The notes under the pieces: model-generated | What the model was told of the DNA's origin: nothing | Seen by the model: only the letters and a program-made list of their open reading frames with translations | Database searches by the model: none | Made by a program: the position numbers and the translations under genes | In this document: positions 8,485 through 16,958 of the stretch, in pieces | Position numbering within the stretch: position 1 is the first letter of the stretch | How the letters are laid out: each line of letters opens with the position of its first letter | NCBI GenBank assembly: GCA_002381185.1 | Contig: DFOA01000001.1 | Coordinates: 1-43,436 of the forward strand | DNA length: 43,436 nucleotides | From: Firmicutes bacterium UBA3553 | GTDB taxonomy: Bacteria > Bacillota > Clostridia > Tissierellales > Sedimentibacteraceae | Direction of reading: 5' to 3'

Positions 8485-10056
8485 ATGTCATTAATAAGTG
8501 TAAACAATTTGACATTCGCATATGAAACAAGTTATGAAAATATATTTGAAAACACATCATTTGAAATTGATACGGACTGGAGGCTGGGCTTTATAGGAAG
8601 AAACGGAAGGGGCAAGACTACCTTCTTAAAGCTTCTCATGGGCAGGTACAATTACAGCGGAACAATAACCGCATCAACAAATTTTGATTATTTTCCCTTT
8701 GAAACAAAAGGTGAATTAAATACTCTTGATGTGGCAAGAAACGCCATAGCTCCTTTTGGCATCTGGGAAGAAGAAATGAATAGATGCATTACGGAGAACT
8801 CGGATAGCTCCATGAAAGAATACGGGGAGATCTTAGATTTATATATAAGCAACGACGGCTACATCATTAACGAATTAATTGAAAAGGAAATAAGAAAGCT
8901 TCAAGTAAGCACAGATGTTTTATCTCGCCCATTTAACACTTTAAGCAATGGTGAACGGACAAAAGTACAGCTTGCCGCCTTGTTTTTAAAAAAGAATAAT
9001 TTTCTTTTAATTGATGAACCTACTAATCATCTTGATTTTGAAGGAAGAAACTGTGTTGCCGGGTATCTGAACTCCAAGAAGGGATTTATTCTTGTTTCCC
9101 ATGACAGGCATTTTCTTGACAGCACAGTGGATCATATACTTTCTATAAACAAAAACAACATAGAGGTTCAAAAGGGTAATTTCTCCAGCTGGCAGGAAAA
9201 CAAAGACAGACAGGACAACTTTGAAATAAATAAAAACGAAAAACTTAAAAAGGAAATAAATCAGCTTGAGGAGTCTTTTAGGCGCACTGCCGGCTGGAGC
9301 GACAAGATTGAAAAATCTAAAATCGGCGAACATTCACCCGACAGAGGATTTATAGGCCACAAAGCAGCTAAAATGATGAAACGGGCAAAGTCCATTGAGC
9401 GCCGCAAAGAAAATTCAATAGATGAAAAAAGGAATCTTCTTAAGAATATTGAAAAATATGATTCCTTAAAGGTTATTCCCCTTGATTATCATAAAAACAC
9501 TCTTGTTAATATTGATAATATTAGTGTGAGCTTCAATGACAGACCGATTATAAACAATCTAAGCTTCTCTGTTAATAAAGGTGACAGGGTCGCTTTAAGA
9601 GGAAAAAACGGCTCCGGTAAATCCACCTTATTAAAAATATTGACAGGTGAAAATTTGGGTTATGACGGAACCGTAAATATAGGAAGCAATTTGAATATTT
9701 CATATGTTCCTCAGGACACATCTTTTTTAAACGGTTCATTTTCGAATTTCATATTAAATGAAAATATTAATGAAAGTATATTCAGAACATTACTGGCTAA
9801 GCTTGATATGGATTCTGACGATTTATCAAAAAACATTGAAGAATTGAGTGAAGGTCAGAAAAAGAAAGTATTGATTGCCAAGAGCCTGTCACAAAGTGCT
9901 CATATTTATGTATGGGATGAACCCTTGAACTTTATAGATGTATACTCGAGAATTCAAATTGAAGAACTGATAAATGAATTTTCACCAACAATGATTTTCG
10001 TTGAGCATGATTTCATGTTTAATGAAAATATTGCTACAAAAATAATTGAACTATAA
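8485..10056 (+). CDS. ABC-F ribosomal protection protein, Lsa/CplR-like
   Basis: Protein of 523 residues with two ATP-binding cassettes and no membrane segment. First cassette: Walker A GRNGRGKTT at 38-46, signature LSNGERTK, Walker B LLIDEPTNHLD. Second: GKNGSGKST, signature LSEGQKKK, Walker B VWDEPLNFID. The linker contains DRGFIGHKAAKMMKRAKS, typical of the Lsa group. Known members bind the ribosomal E site and displace lincosamides, pleuromutilins and streptogramin A from the peptidyl transferase centre; that this one confers resistance is inference. Start chosen at the ATG after AAGGAGGG (8469-8475); an in-frame TTG at 8419 would add 22 residues but has no ribosome site and lies in the leader hairpin. 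A housekeeping ABC-F is the alternative. Confidence 0.88.
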   Translation: MSLISVNNLTFAYETSYENIFENTSFEIDTDWRLGFIGRNGRGKTTFLKLLMGRYNYSGTITASTNFDYFPFETKGELNTLDVARNAIAPFGIWEEEMNRCITENSDSSMKEYGEILDLYISNDGYIINELIEKEIRKLQVSTDVLSRPFNTLSNGERTKVQLAALFLKKNNFLLIDEPTNHLDFEGRNCVAGYLNSKKGFILVSHDRHFLDSTVDHILSINKNNIEVQKGNFSSWQENKDRQDNFEINKNEKLKKEINQLEESFRRTAGWSDKIEKSKIGEHSPDRGFIGHKAAKMMKRAKSIERRKENSIDEKRNLLKNIEKYDSLKVIPLDYHKNTLVNIDNISVSFNDRPIINNLSFSVNKGDRVALRGKNGSGKSTLLKILTGENLGYDGTVNIGSNLNISYVPQDTSFLNGSFSNFILNENINESIFRTLLAKLDMDSDDLSKNIEELSEGQKKKVLIAKSLSQSAHIYVWDEPLNFIDVYSRIQIEELINEFSPTMIFVEHDFMFNENIATKIIEL

Positions 10057-10103
10057 ATAACATATGACGGAACTTAATTTCCGTCATATGTTATTTATCT
10101 TTT
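10055..10103 (+). terminator. terminator of the ABC-F gene
   Basis: Perfect 18-bp stem (10055-10072 with 10079-10096), six-base loop, then ATCTTTTT. It overlaps the last base pairs of the stop codon and could also stop minus-strand transcription leaving mutS2. Confidence 0.85.
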
Positions 10104-10201
10104 TAATATATCAACATACTTAGAAAAATCTGGCGAGGCTCTGAAGGTGTTTTTGTGCAGTTTGACATATATTGAAATTTTAATTTACATACCCGGATTC
10201 G

Positions 10202-12580
10202 CTATTTGAATGTAACTATGGTCACACCGTCGCCGCCTTCGTTGAAGGTGCCGAGTCTCGATTCCTTAACATGCTTGTGTTTCTTTAAAAATTGTGTTAT
10301 TCCTTCCCTTAATATACCCATGCCTTTGCCGTGGATTACCTGGACTTCATTTAAATTGGACATAAATGCATCATCTAAATATTTATCCAGCTCAAGTAGA
10401 GCTTCATCAAGGTTTAATCCTCTTAAATCTATTACAGGATTTATCGAGGAAGTTTTAAGCTTAATCATTCGGGTAGTGTTTGTTCTTTGTTTTTCTTCCT
10501 CTTCTGATTTAACCTTAACCAAATCGGATTTTTTAACCTTCATTTTTAACACTCCAACCTGTACCATTACATTTTGAGAATTGTCAACATCGGAAATTAT
10601 GTGACCTTTTTGATTCAGGCTTCTTACCAATACCGCATCACCGTTTGACAACGGAGTTTCTTCATCATAATTGTCCTGCTCGTAAATTTGTTCTGAATAT
10701 TGGTTTTCTTCCAATGATTTTGTTTTGTCATTCAGGTTTTGCCTCAATTCATTGACGCGGCGCACTTTGTCCTTATCCATGTCCGCACTTAATTTTCTGA
10801 GTTCCTTAATGATTTCTGCTGCTTCTTTCCTGGCATTTTCAACTATTTTTCTTGCTTCGTAATTAGCCTCGTTAACCATCTTTTCGCTTTTCTCAAGAGA
10901 CTTTCTTTCTCTGGCAATAAAGCCTGAATGCTTTTTCTGGCTTTCTTCGTTTAATCTGTCTATTTCACGTTTCTTTTCTTCGATGTAAATTCGTCTTTCT
11001 TCAATCTGTCTCAAGGCATCTTCAAATTCAACCTTGTCAGTTTCAATGGTTTGTTTTGCTTTATTTATTATTTCCTGACTCAGCCCTATTTTTTTTGATA
11101 TTTCAAATGCATTTGATTTTCCGGGCACACCGATCAGAAGTTTGTAAGTTGGGCTTAAGGTTTCCACATTAAATTCAACACTTCCGTTTATAACACCTTT
11201 TGTTGTCAAGGCATAAAGCTTGAGCTCGCTGTAGTGTGTTGTTGCGGCAGTAACTATTTTTCTTTCATGCAAAGTGTCAAGTATAGCTATGGCAAGTGCA
11301 GCTCCTTCTGTAGGGTCTGTTCCCGCTCCTAATTCATCAAACAAAACAAATGATCTTTTATCCACTTCTTTCATTATTTTAACTATATTTGTCATATGAG
11401 ACGAAAATGTGCTGAGACTCTGCTCAATGCTCTGCTCATCTCCGATATCTGCGTAAACAGCGCTGAACACAGATATTTCCGTGCCGTATTCTGCCGGAAG
11501 GTGAAGTCCTGCCATTCCCATAAGCGTGAATAGTCCAAGGGTTTTTAAGGATACTGTCTTTCCTCCTGTGTTTGGTCCCGTAATAATTAATGTTGTAAAT
11601 TCATCTCCCAGATAGGCATTTATTGGAACAACTACCTCCGGATTTATTAATGGATGTCTTCCCTTTTTAATCCGGATATAGCCTCTGTCATTTATTTTAG
11701 GCTCAATTCCGTTAATGCTTATTGCATATTTTCCTTTTGCAAATATGAAATCAAGCTCGGTTAATATTTCCTGGTTTGATATCATTTCGGAAGCAATATC
11801 TCCGATCATACCGCTCAATTCCAGAAGTATCCTTTCAATTTCCTTTTTTTCTTCAGCCTTTAAATCAGATATTTCATTGGTCATTTCCACTATTGCCATA
11901 GGTTCAATGAACAGTGTGGAGCCTGTTGAAGACTGGTCGTGTATGATTCCTCTTACCATGCTCCTGTATTCCTTTTTTACGGGAATTACATATCTGTCGT
12001 TTCTCATGGTAACTATATTTTCCTGCAGATATTTCTGCATGGTAGACGAACCTACGATTTGGTTTATTTTATTTTTTATGGAATTTTGCTTGATTTGAAT
12101 TTCTCTTCTTATGCGTTTTAATTCAGGGCTTGCATCATCTGCTATTTCTTCTTCGCTTATTATAACATCATAGATTTTGTCCTCAGTTTCCTTGTCGGCA
12201 TATATAGCCCCGCACAATTCCTCCAATATTTCATTATGGGCATCTTCCTTGTTGTTTAAAAGCACATAATTCTTTACAAGTCTTGCGGCCCTTAATGTAT
12301 CGGCACAGTTTAACAATCCTCTTAAGGATATGATTCCTCCAACGGACCCTCTCTTTACGTATTCCTTTATATCTGTTATTCCTCCCATGGGAGGAGTTCC
12401 TTTTTCAATTATTATTGAAAGTGCTTCTGCCGTTTGTTTTTGCTTAAACCTTACGCCCTCCAGGTCAGAAGAAACATCCAATTTTCTTACTTCTTTTTTG
12501 CCGTTTTGAGTTTCGGCAAATTCCGAAAGCCTTTCAATTATTTTATCGAATTCCAATACTGATTTTGATTTTTGCTTCAT
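10202..12580 (-). CDS. mutS2: endonuclease MutS2
   Basis: Protein of 792 residues. It has a core and lever region without the MutS mismatch-recognition domain, a P-loop GPNTGGKTVSLKT near 335, Walker B FVLFDELGAGTDPTEG, a long charged coiled coil (about 510-640), a KOW-like patch, and a C-terminal Smr nuclease domain with DLRGLNLDEA and IHGKGMGILR. Family members bind recombination intermediates or, in Bacillus, split collided ribosomes; they do not do mismatch repair. Start chosen at the ATG after CGAGGTAATT; an upstream in-frame start would add 26 residues but would encode the repeat element and lacks a ribosome site. It lies downstream of the U32 gene, separated by an unusual 11-bp-unit repeat. 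Confidence 0.95.
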   Translation of the reverse strand: MKQKSKSVLEFDKIIERLSEFAETQNGKKEVRKLDVSSDLEGVRFKQKQTAEALSIIIEKGTPPMGGITDIKEYVKRGSVGGIISLRGLLNCADTLRAARLVKNYVLLNNKEDAHNEILEELCGAIYADKETEDKIYDVIISEEEIADDASPELKRIRREIQIKQNSIKNKINQIVGSSTMQKYLQENIVTMRNDRYVIPVKKEYRSMVRGIIHDQSSTGSTLFIEPMAIVEMTNEISDLKAEEKKEIERILLELSGMIGDIASEMISNQEILTELDFIFAKGKYAISINGIEPKINDRGYIRIKKGRHPLINPEVVVPINAYLGDEFTTLIITGPNTGGKTVSLKTLGLFTLMGMAGLHLPAEYGTEISVFSAVYADIGDEQSIEQSLSTFSSHMTNIVKIMKEVDKRSFVLFDELGAGTDPTEGAALAIAILDTLHERKIVTAATTHYSELKLYALTTKGVINGSVEFNVETLSPTYKLLIGVPGKSNAFEISKKIGLSQEIINKAKQTIETDKVEFEDALRQIEERRIYIEEKKREIDRLNEESQKKHSGFIARERKSLEKSEKMVNEANYEARKIVENARKEAAEIIKELRKLSADMDKDKVRRVNELRQNLNDKTKSLEENQYSEQIYEQDNYDEETPLSNGDAVLVRSLNQKGHIISDVDNSQNVMVQVGVLKMKVKKSDLVKVKSEEEEKQRTNTTRMIKLKTSSINPVIDLRGLNLDEALLELDKYLDDAFMSNLNEVQVIHGKGMGILREGITQFLKKHKHVKESRLGTFNEGGDGVTIVTFK

Positions 12581-12592
12581 AATTACCTCGTG

Positions 12593-12727
12593 AACAATGG
12601 ATTGGCGATTGATTGGCAATGGACAGGCAATGGAGTGGCAATTGATTTTATGTGCCAAAGGTACGTATATTATTCCATTGCAATCAATTGCTAATCCATC
12701 GCTAATCTATTTCTCATCCATTGTTAT
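12593..12727. repeat. inverted-arm element made of 11-bp units (copy A)
   Basis: Left arm (12593-12650): successive 11-base units of the type CAATGGATTGG, CGATTGATTGG, CAATGGACAGG, CAATGGAGTGG, CAATTGATTTT. Right arm (12673-12727): TCCATTGCAA, TCAATTGCTAA, TCCATCGCTAA, TCTATTTCTCA, TCCATTGTTAT. The arms are roughly reverse complements, so RNA from either strand can fold. The last unit contains the TAA stop of the U32 gene. A second copy with the same five-unit right arm is at 32806-32929. I do not recognise the family. Confidence 0.75.
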
Positions 12728-14904
12728 AGTATGTTTTTTAAGTAGTGGCCTCTTGTAAAGCCGTTTTCCTTTAATACTCCAGCAGTTTGCACTCCATTTA
12801 TTTCACAGTACAATGCATCAATTATTTCCTCCGGATAATCAAGCCACTTTGTATCCACCATAAAATATTCTATATCTGCATTGATGAAATCTTTCGCCTT
12901 GCCTATTAATGTCAGCGGAACTGAATTGTATATATGAGTGAGGCGATTCACTCTTTCCACATTAAAATAAACTCCCTTTCTGTCCTTCAGGGCATATTTG
13001 TTTCTGTATGAGCAAACTTCACAATCCTGCAAGTTCTTGCATTTTTTCACAAGTGACATGGGACAGTTCTTCATAACCATGAGCTGCGCATATTCGTGCG
13101 CAATAATTTCAGTTTTTATAGAGCTATGCTTTGTAATGCTTTCCATATCTCTTATATTTGCTTCAACGGAAAATGTGAAGCCTTCTGCTCCTCTTTCCTC
13201 TAAAAGCTTAGCTGAAAATGTATTAATAATGTTGAAAAACGGTCCGCAGTGAAGCTTCAGGCTGCTGTTTTCATTAAAGTAATAAAAGCTTCCCGCGTTG
13301 TTAACGCAGACACCGTCAAACAATTCCTCATAAAGCTTCATATTATTCTTGAAAATATCATACTGTGATTTTGAAACTATATTCGGCAAATATAAATACT
13401 TTTCTTTAACATCAATATTTTTAATTAAATCCATATTTAAATCATATGGGATGTATATTCTTTTAACTTTCAACTTATCTACAAGGCATATTTCATCACT
13501 GCTGTTTATTTTCAAGCTTAACTTCGGACGATTATCTCCGCCTGCACCTTCAAATGAAAAAATTTCGTTTTTCGTTATGCTCTTTGATTCTTTCCTGTTG
13601 TAATAAACCGAACCTTTTTTGTAAAGCAAATCAACAGCATCTCTTCGAAGCTGGTTCAATGTGCTCTTTCTGACAAACACATTTTCCTCCATTTCAATGT
13701 TCAGGTTATCTAGCTCATAAATTGAGTTTCCAAGCTTCTCCAGCTGTTCATGTACCATTTCATCAGTTGCCGGATTTTTAATGCTGGTTTCACAGGCCTC
13801 GTCACTTTTCACTACAACTGTGTTTTTCCCATCTGCTGCAGTTAAGGATGCCTTTTCTCCGACCTTCAGTGTTAAATCAAAATTGATTTTATTTCTTCTG
13901 CAGCTTGAGAATTCTTCAGTCTTATCCTTGGTTTCCTCCCGAATTTCATCTATGTCTTCACCCTTCACACCGGAACTGGTTCTTGCAAACATTTCATCAT
14001 CCTTATCCGGTTTTAAATATGAATTTGTGTAGCCTCTGCTGAAGGTTGTAATTGCTCTTTTTTCTGATTCCTTGAAATCTGATTTTTTGCCTGCATAGTA
14101 ATCATCAATTATCCGCCTGTAATATTCAACCACCGCTGAAGTGTATTCTGGTCCCTTCATTCTTCCTTCAATTTTAAATGTGGTGATTCCTGCTTCAATC
14201 AACTCGGTTATTGTTTCTCCCGCAATGAAATCCTTAAGACTCAATACGGGAATTGTTCCAAGGTCTTCAAGCAGCTCATTGTTTTCTTTATCATAAAAAT
14301 TATAACTCAACCTGCATGGCTGAGCGCACTTTCCTCTGTTGCCGCTTCTGCCTCCAAGGAAACTTGACATGTAGCATTGACCTGAATAACATGTGCAAAG
14401 TGCTCCGTGAATGAATATTTCCAAATTCGTATTTGTATTTTTTACAGCTTCCTTAAGCTGCGAAAGAGACATTTCCCTTGCCATAATTATTCTATTTACA
14501 TCATAATGCTCAAAAAATTTAACTCCGCACTCATCATACACTGCTGCCTGGGTGCTTATGTTGACAGGTAAATCTGGAATGAATTTTTTAATTAAGTACA
14601 GCATTCCCAAATCCTGGACAATTACCGCATCCACATCATTCTCATACAGAAATAAAGCATAATTTAATGCATCTGTAATTTCTTCATCCTTCAATACAAT
14701 GTTCAAAGTTACATATACCTTTACATTCTTGTTGTGTGCATAGGAAATTATGTGCTTCATTTCCTCATTGTCAAAATTTTGAGAGCTAGCTCTGGCGTTA
14801 AATAGTTTTCCGCCCAGATACACTGAATCTGCTCCGCTGTTAACTGCGGCATAAAAGGATTCAATACTTCCTGCCGGTGCCAATAATTCTGTTTTATGTT
14901 CCAT
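12724..14904 (-). CDS. U32 family protein with DUF3656, RlhA-like
   Basis: Protein of 726 residues. It opens with ELLAPAGSIESFYAAVNSGA, the hallmark of the U32 (collagenase-like peptidase) family, a TIM-barrel domain of about 310 residues. GALCTCYSGQCYMSS followed by GNRGKCAQPCR carries the conserved Cys cluster; further Cys residues lie near the end (CPMSLVKKC, CEVCSYRN), fitting the Fe-S-dependent RNA-hydroxylating branch. The length and middle domain suggest the DUF3656 form, as in E. coli RlhA, which hydroxylates C2501 of 23S rRNA using a prephenate-derived factor. Protease activity is doubtful. Start: ATG after CAGGAGAAAAA. It lies between the zapA-like gene and mutS2, an order I recall as common in Clostridia. 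Confidence 0.88.
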   Translation of the reverse strand: MEHKTELLAPAGSIESFYAAVNSGADSVYLGGKLFNARASSQNFDNEEMKHIISYAHNKNVKVYVTLNIVLKDEEITDALNYALFLYENDVDAVIVQDLGMLYLIKKFIPDLPVNISTQAAVYDECGVKFFEHYDVNRIIMAREMSLSQLKEAVKNTNTNLEIFIHGALCTCYSGQCYMSSFLGGRSGNRGKCAQPCRLSYNFYDKENNELLEDLGTIPVLSLKDFIAGETITELIEAGITTFKIEGRMKGPEYTSAVVEYYRRIIDDYYAGKKSDFKESEKRAITTFSRGYTNSYLKPDKDDEMFARTSSGVKGEDIDEIREETKDKTEEFSSCRRNKINFDLTLKVGEKASLTAADGKNTVVVKSDEACETSIKNPATDEMVHEQLEKLGNSIYELDNLNIEMEENVFVRKSTLNQLRRDAVDLLYKKGSVYYNRKESKSITKNEIFSFEGAGGDNRPKLSLKINSSDEICLVDKLKVKRIYIPYDLNMDLIKNIDVKEKYLYLPNIVSKSQYDIFKNNMKLYEELFDGVCVNNAGSFYYFNENSSLKLHCGPFFNIINTFSAKLLEERGAEGFTFSVEANIRDMESITKHSSIKTEIIAHEYAQLMVMKNCPMSLVKKCKNLQDCEVCSYRNKYALKDRKGVYFNVERVNRLTHIYNSVPLTLIGKAKDFINADIEYFMVDTKWLDYPEEIIDALYCEINGVQTAGVLKENGFTRGHYLKNIL

Positions 14905-14922
14905 TTTTTCTCCTGTTTTTTT

Positions 14923-14944
14923 AAAAAAGAACGCAAGTGCGTTC
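14923..14944 (-). terminator. terminator after the ZapA-like gene
   Basis: GAACGCAAGTGCGTTC (14929-14944) forms a six-pair stem with a four-base loop, followed on the minus strand by six T. It is only 25 bases before the U32 start codon, so it may partly uncouple the two genes. Confidence 0.75.
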
Positions 14945-14962
14945 CTGTCTGTTCGTTAGATT

Positions 14963-16042
14963 TTAGTTAGCTGTTTCCTCTTCAAGAAGCTCCAAAAGCT
15001 CCCTGTTGTCTTTTTTCAATTTGTCAATTTCCAACTGATTTTGGAAGTTCTCCGCTTCTCTGCGATTTAGTTTTTCCTGAAGCTCATTAATCGAATTAAT
15101 TAAATTTTCCTTGTCGTTATTTATCATTAACAGCTCTTCTAAATACTTTTCCTTCTCATCGTTTATACTTTCATATTTTTTCTTTAATAAATCCGCATTA
15201 TTCTTATAATCTACAATTGCTTTATCTTTATTACTTATTATTTCATCCTTTTCGTTTAATTTATTCTGCAGTGCATTTATTTTATTATTTAATGTCTCAA
15301 TGTCTTTTTGTTTAGATTCAATCATTAAATTCAGCTTCTGATGATCATCGCTGATGTTGTATAATTTTTGAGTTTTATCTTCATTTGAATTTTTTAACTC
15401 TCTTATGGTTTTTTCAAGCTGAGAAACTAATTGTTCTCTTTCGTTAAGCTTTAACTGAAGCTTTGAAATTCTTCCATTTAAACTGCTTTTTGTATTGTTC
15501 ATGAAACTCAGTTCTTTTGTAAAGTTTTCGCGTTCATTTCGGAGCTCTTCGCATATTTCATCTAATTCTTCATTTTTATTCTTTAATTCATTAATCAGAA
15601 TTTCGCTTTTTAACAGCTGCTGCTCTTGTTCGTTTATTTTATCCTGCAATTTGGATATTTGAGAATTCAGGTATTCCCTGTCATTGTCTCTTGCCAGGAG
15701 TTTTTCTCTGTATCGCTCCTTTTCAAGAACTGCTTCTGAAGATTTGGCCATTGCTTCTTCTCTTTCTGAAAGCGCTTTTTCCTTTTGCTCCTTCAAAAGT
15801 CTGATTTCATCTGATATTCCGTTTTTAAAATCAGTAATCTCGTTTGTGAGTTTAATATACTTGTCAACTATAACAAATGAGGACAATATTAATTTGTCCA
15901 TTTCATTAAATCTTTTGTTTGAATTTGCTATTGCATTAATCTGGTCGTTTATAACAGTTTCTATATGTTTAACGTATTCGGGACTTTCATCGGTTTTGAC
16001 ATTATACTTTTTATCACCAATAATTATTTCTATTTTATTCAT
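14963..16042 (-). CDS. ZapA-like cell division protein with long coiled coil
   Basis: Protein of 359 residues. Residues 1-75 match ZapA: NKIEIIIGDKKYNV, then EYVKHIETVINDQI and LILSSFVIVDKYIKL. ZapA binds FtsZ and bundles the Z-ring. The rest (about 80-355) is an almost unbroken coiled coil, with dense Lys/Glu/Leu/Asn heptads and repeated motifs such as SKLQDKINEQEQQL, SKLQLKLNEREQLV and NALQNKLNEKDEII. Normal ZapA is 85-110 residues, so this is an extended form, perhaps acting as a spacer or scaffold at the septum. Start: ATG at 16042 after AAAGGGGG; a TTG two codons upstream is less likely. Followed by a terminator and then the U32 gene. Confidence 0.8.
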   Translation of the reverse strand: MNKIEIIIGDKKYNVKTDESPEYVKHIETVINDQINAIANSNKRFNEMDKLILSSFVIVDKYIKLTNEITDFKNGISDEIRLLKEQKEKALSEREEAMAKSSEAVLEKERYREKLLARDNDREYLNSQISKLQDKINEQEQQLLKSEILINELKNKNEELDEICEELRNERENFTKELSFMNNTKSSLNGRISKLQLKLNEREQLVSQLEKTIRELKNSNEDKTQKLYNISDDHQKLNLMIESKQKDIETLNNKINALQNKLNEKDEIISNKDKAIVDYKNNADLLKKKYESINDEKEKYLEELLMINNDKENLINSINELQEKLNRREAENFQNQLEIDKLKKDNRELLELLEEETAN

Positions 16043-16138
16043 AATCAAACCCCCTTTATCTTTTCTTTTGATATTCTGAATATTGTATATAAATTTATAG
16101 TATCTCCATTATGTAAAAATATTTTCAATTCTATAATA

Positions 16139-16167
16139 ATATTAAAGTATAATGCTTAAAATTTCAA
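16139..16167 (-). promoter_or_regulatory. possible promoter of the ZapA-like gene
   Basis: Minus strand: TTGAAA, 17-base spacer, TAATAT. A second candidate (TTGAAA, 18 bases, GATACT) lies closer to the gene. The region is very AT-rich, so chance matches are likely. Confidence 0.45.
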
Positions 16168-16196
16168 TAGGAAATAATATTTTTTCAATTTTATTT

Positions 16197-16223
16197 AAAA
16201 AGATACTTAGTTTCCTAAGTATC
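16197..16223 (-). terminator. terminator of the dxs-puuD-like operon
   Basis: GATACTTAG (16202-16210) and CTAAGTATC (16215-16223) form a perfect nine-pair stem with a four-base loop; the minus-strand exit is TTTTT. Confidence 0.9.
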
Positions 16224-16232
16224 AGAGTTCAT

Positions 16233-16958
16233 TTATTTATTATGATAATCCGCAGCTGCATTTATAAATGCTTTAAACAAATTGAAAAACAAGGGGTATT
16301 TCTCATACATTACTTCAGGATGCCATTGAATGCCTATTGCAAAATTCAAGCTTGTTGATTCAATGCATTCCACAATACCATCTCCGGCAAAGGCTGACGC
16401 AGCATAATCCCCGGCAATATCCTTGACTGCCTGGTGATGATATGAATTTGTTTTTATCTCATTTGTTTTTAATATATGGTATAATCTTGATTCGTCTTTT
16501 ATTAAAACACTGTGATATTCATTTCCTTCAAATGCAATTTTAGGATAGTGACCGTTTGTGCCGGGTCTTTGGCTGTAAATATCCTGGTAGACTGTTCCTC
16601 CAGCAGCAACGTTCATAATCTGCATCCCTCTGCATATGCCAAGCATGGGAATATTTTTTTGTGCAGCCTTTTTATACATCCTTATTTCAAATTCATCTCT
16701 GTCATATTCAACAGTTCCTAATTCTCTGATAGGTTCTTCCCCGAATATGAGAGGGTTAATATCACCGCCTCCGGTGAAAAATATGCCGTCTACCATTTCC
16801 AGATATCCGTCTATTATTTCATCGCTGTCGGTAATATGAAAAGTTATGGGCATTCCTCCGGCATCTTCAACAGCTTTTAAATTCCATATATTAAGTCTTT
16901 CGACCACATCCGCGTTAATTTGTTCCTTCCATGGAATAATTCCTATAACCGGTCTCAT
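16233..16958 (-). CDS. class I glutamine amidotransferase-like hydrolase (peptidase C26, PuuD type)
   Basis: Protein of 241 residues. MRPVIGIIPW opens the alpha/beta fold; FFTGGGDINP is the oxyanion-side loop; GICRGMQIMN holds the nucleophile Cys; IGIQWHPEVM holds the catalytic His and Glu. The family hydrolyses gamma-glutamyl amides such as gamma-glutamyl-GABA; the real substrate here is unknown and no putrescine genes are nearby. Start chosen at the ATG at 16958, which overlaps the dxs stop as ATGA and has GGAGG in front; an upstream GTG overlaps that ribosome site. It is co-transcribed with dxs and ended by the hairpin at 16197-16223. The link to isoprenoid synthesis is probably only positional. 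Confidence 0.88.
   Translation of the reverse strand: MRPVIGIIPWKEQINADVVERLNIWNLKAVEDAGGMPITFHITDSDEIIDGYLEMVDGIFFTGGGDINPLIFGEEPIRELGTVEYDRDEFEIRMYKKAAQKNIPMLGICRGMQIMNVAAGGTVYQDIYSQRPGTNGHYPKIAFEGNEYHSVLIKDESRLYHILKTNEIKTNSYHHQAVKDIAGDYAASAFAGDGIVECIESTSLNFAIGIQWHPEVMYEKYPLFFNLFKAFINAAADYHNK

Noticed and set aside
12581..12658. 26-residue N-terminal extension of MutS2
   Set aside because: It would encode the 11-bp repeat element; the ATG at 12580 has a good ribosome site and gives the usual MutS2 start.
12593..12727. CRISPR array
   Set aside because: Units are 11 bases with no spacers and occur in inverted arms; no cas genes are present anywhere in the window.
15684..16079. Long plus-strand open frame opposite the ZapA-like gene
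   Set aside because: A frame shadow of a low-complexity coiled-coil gene; no ribosome site and no recognisable domain. The same applies to other antisense frames opposite argS, dxs, obgE and rng.
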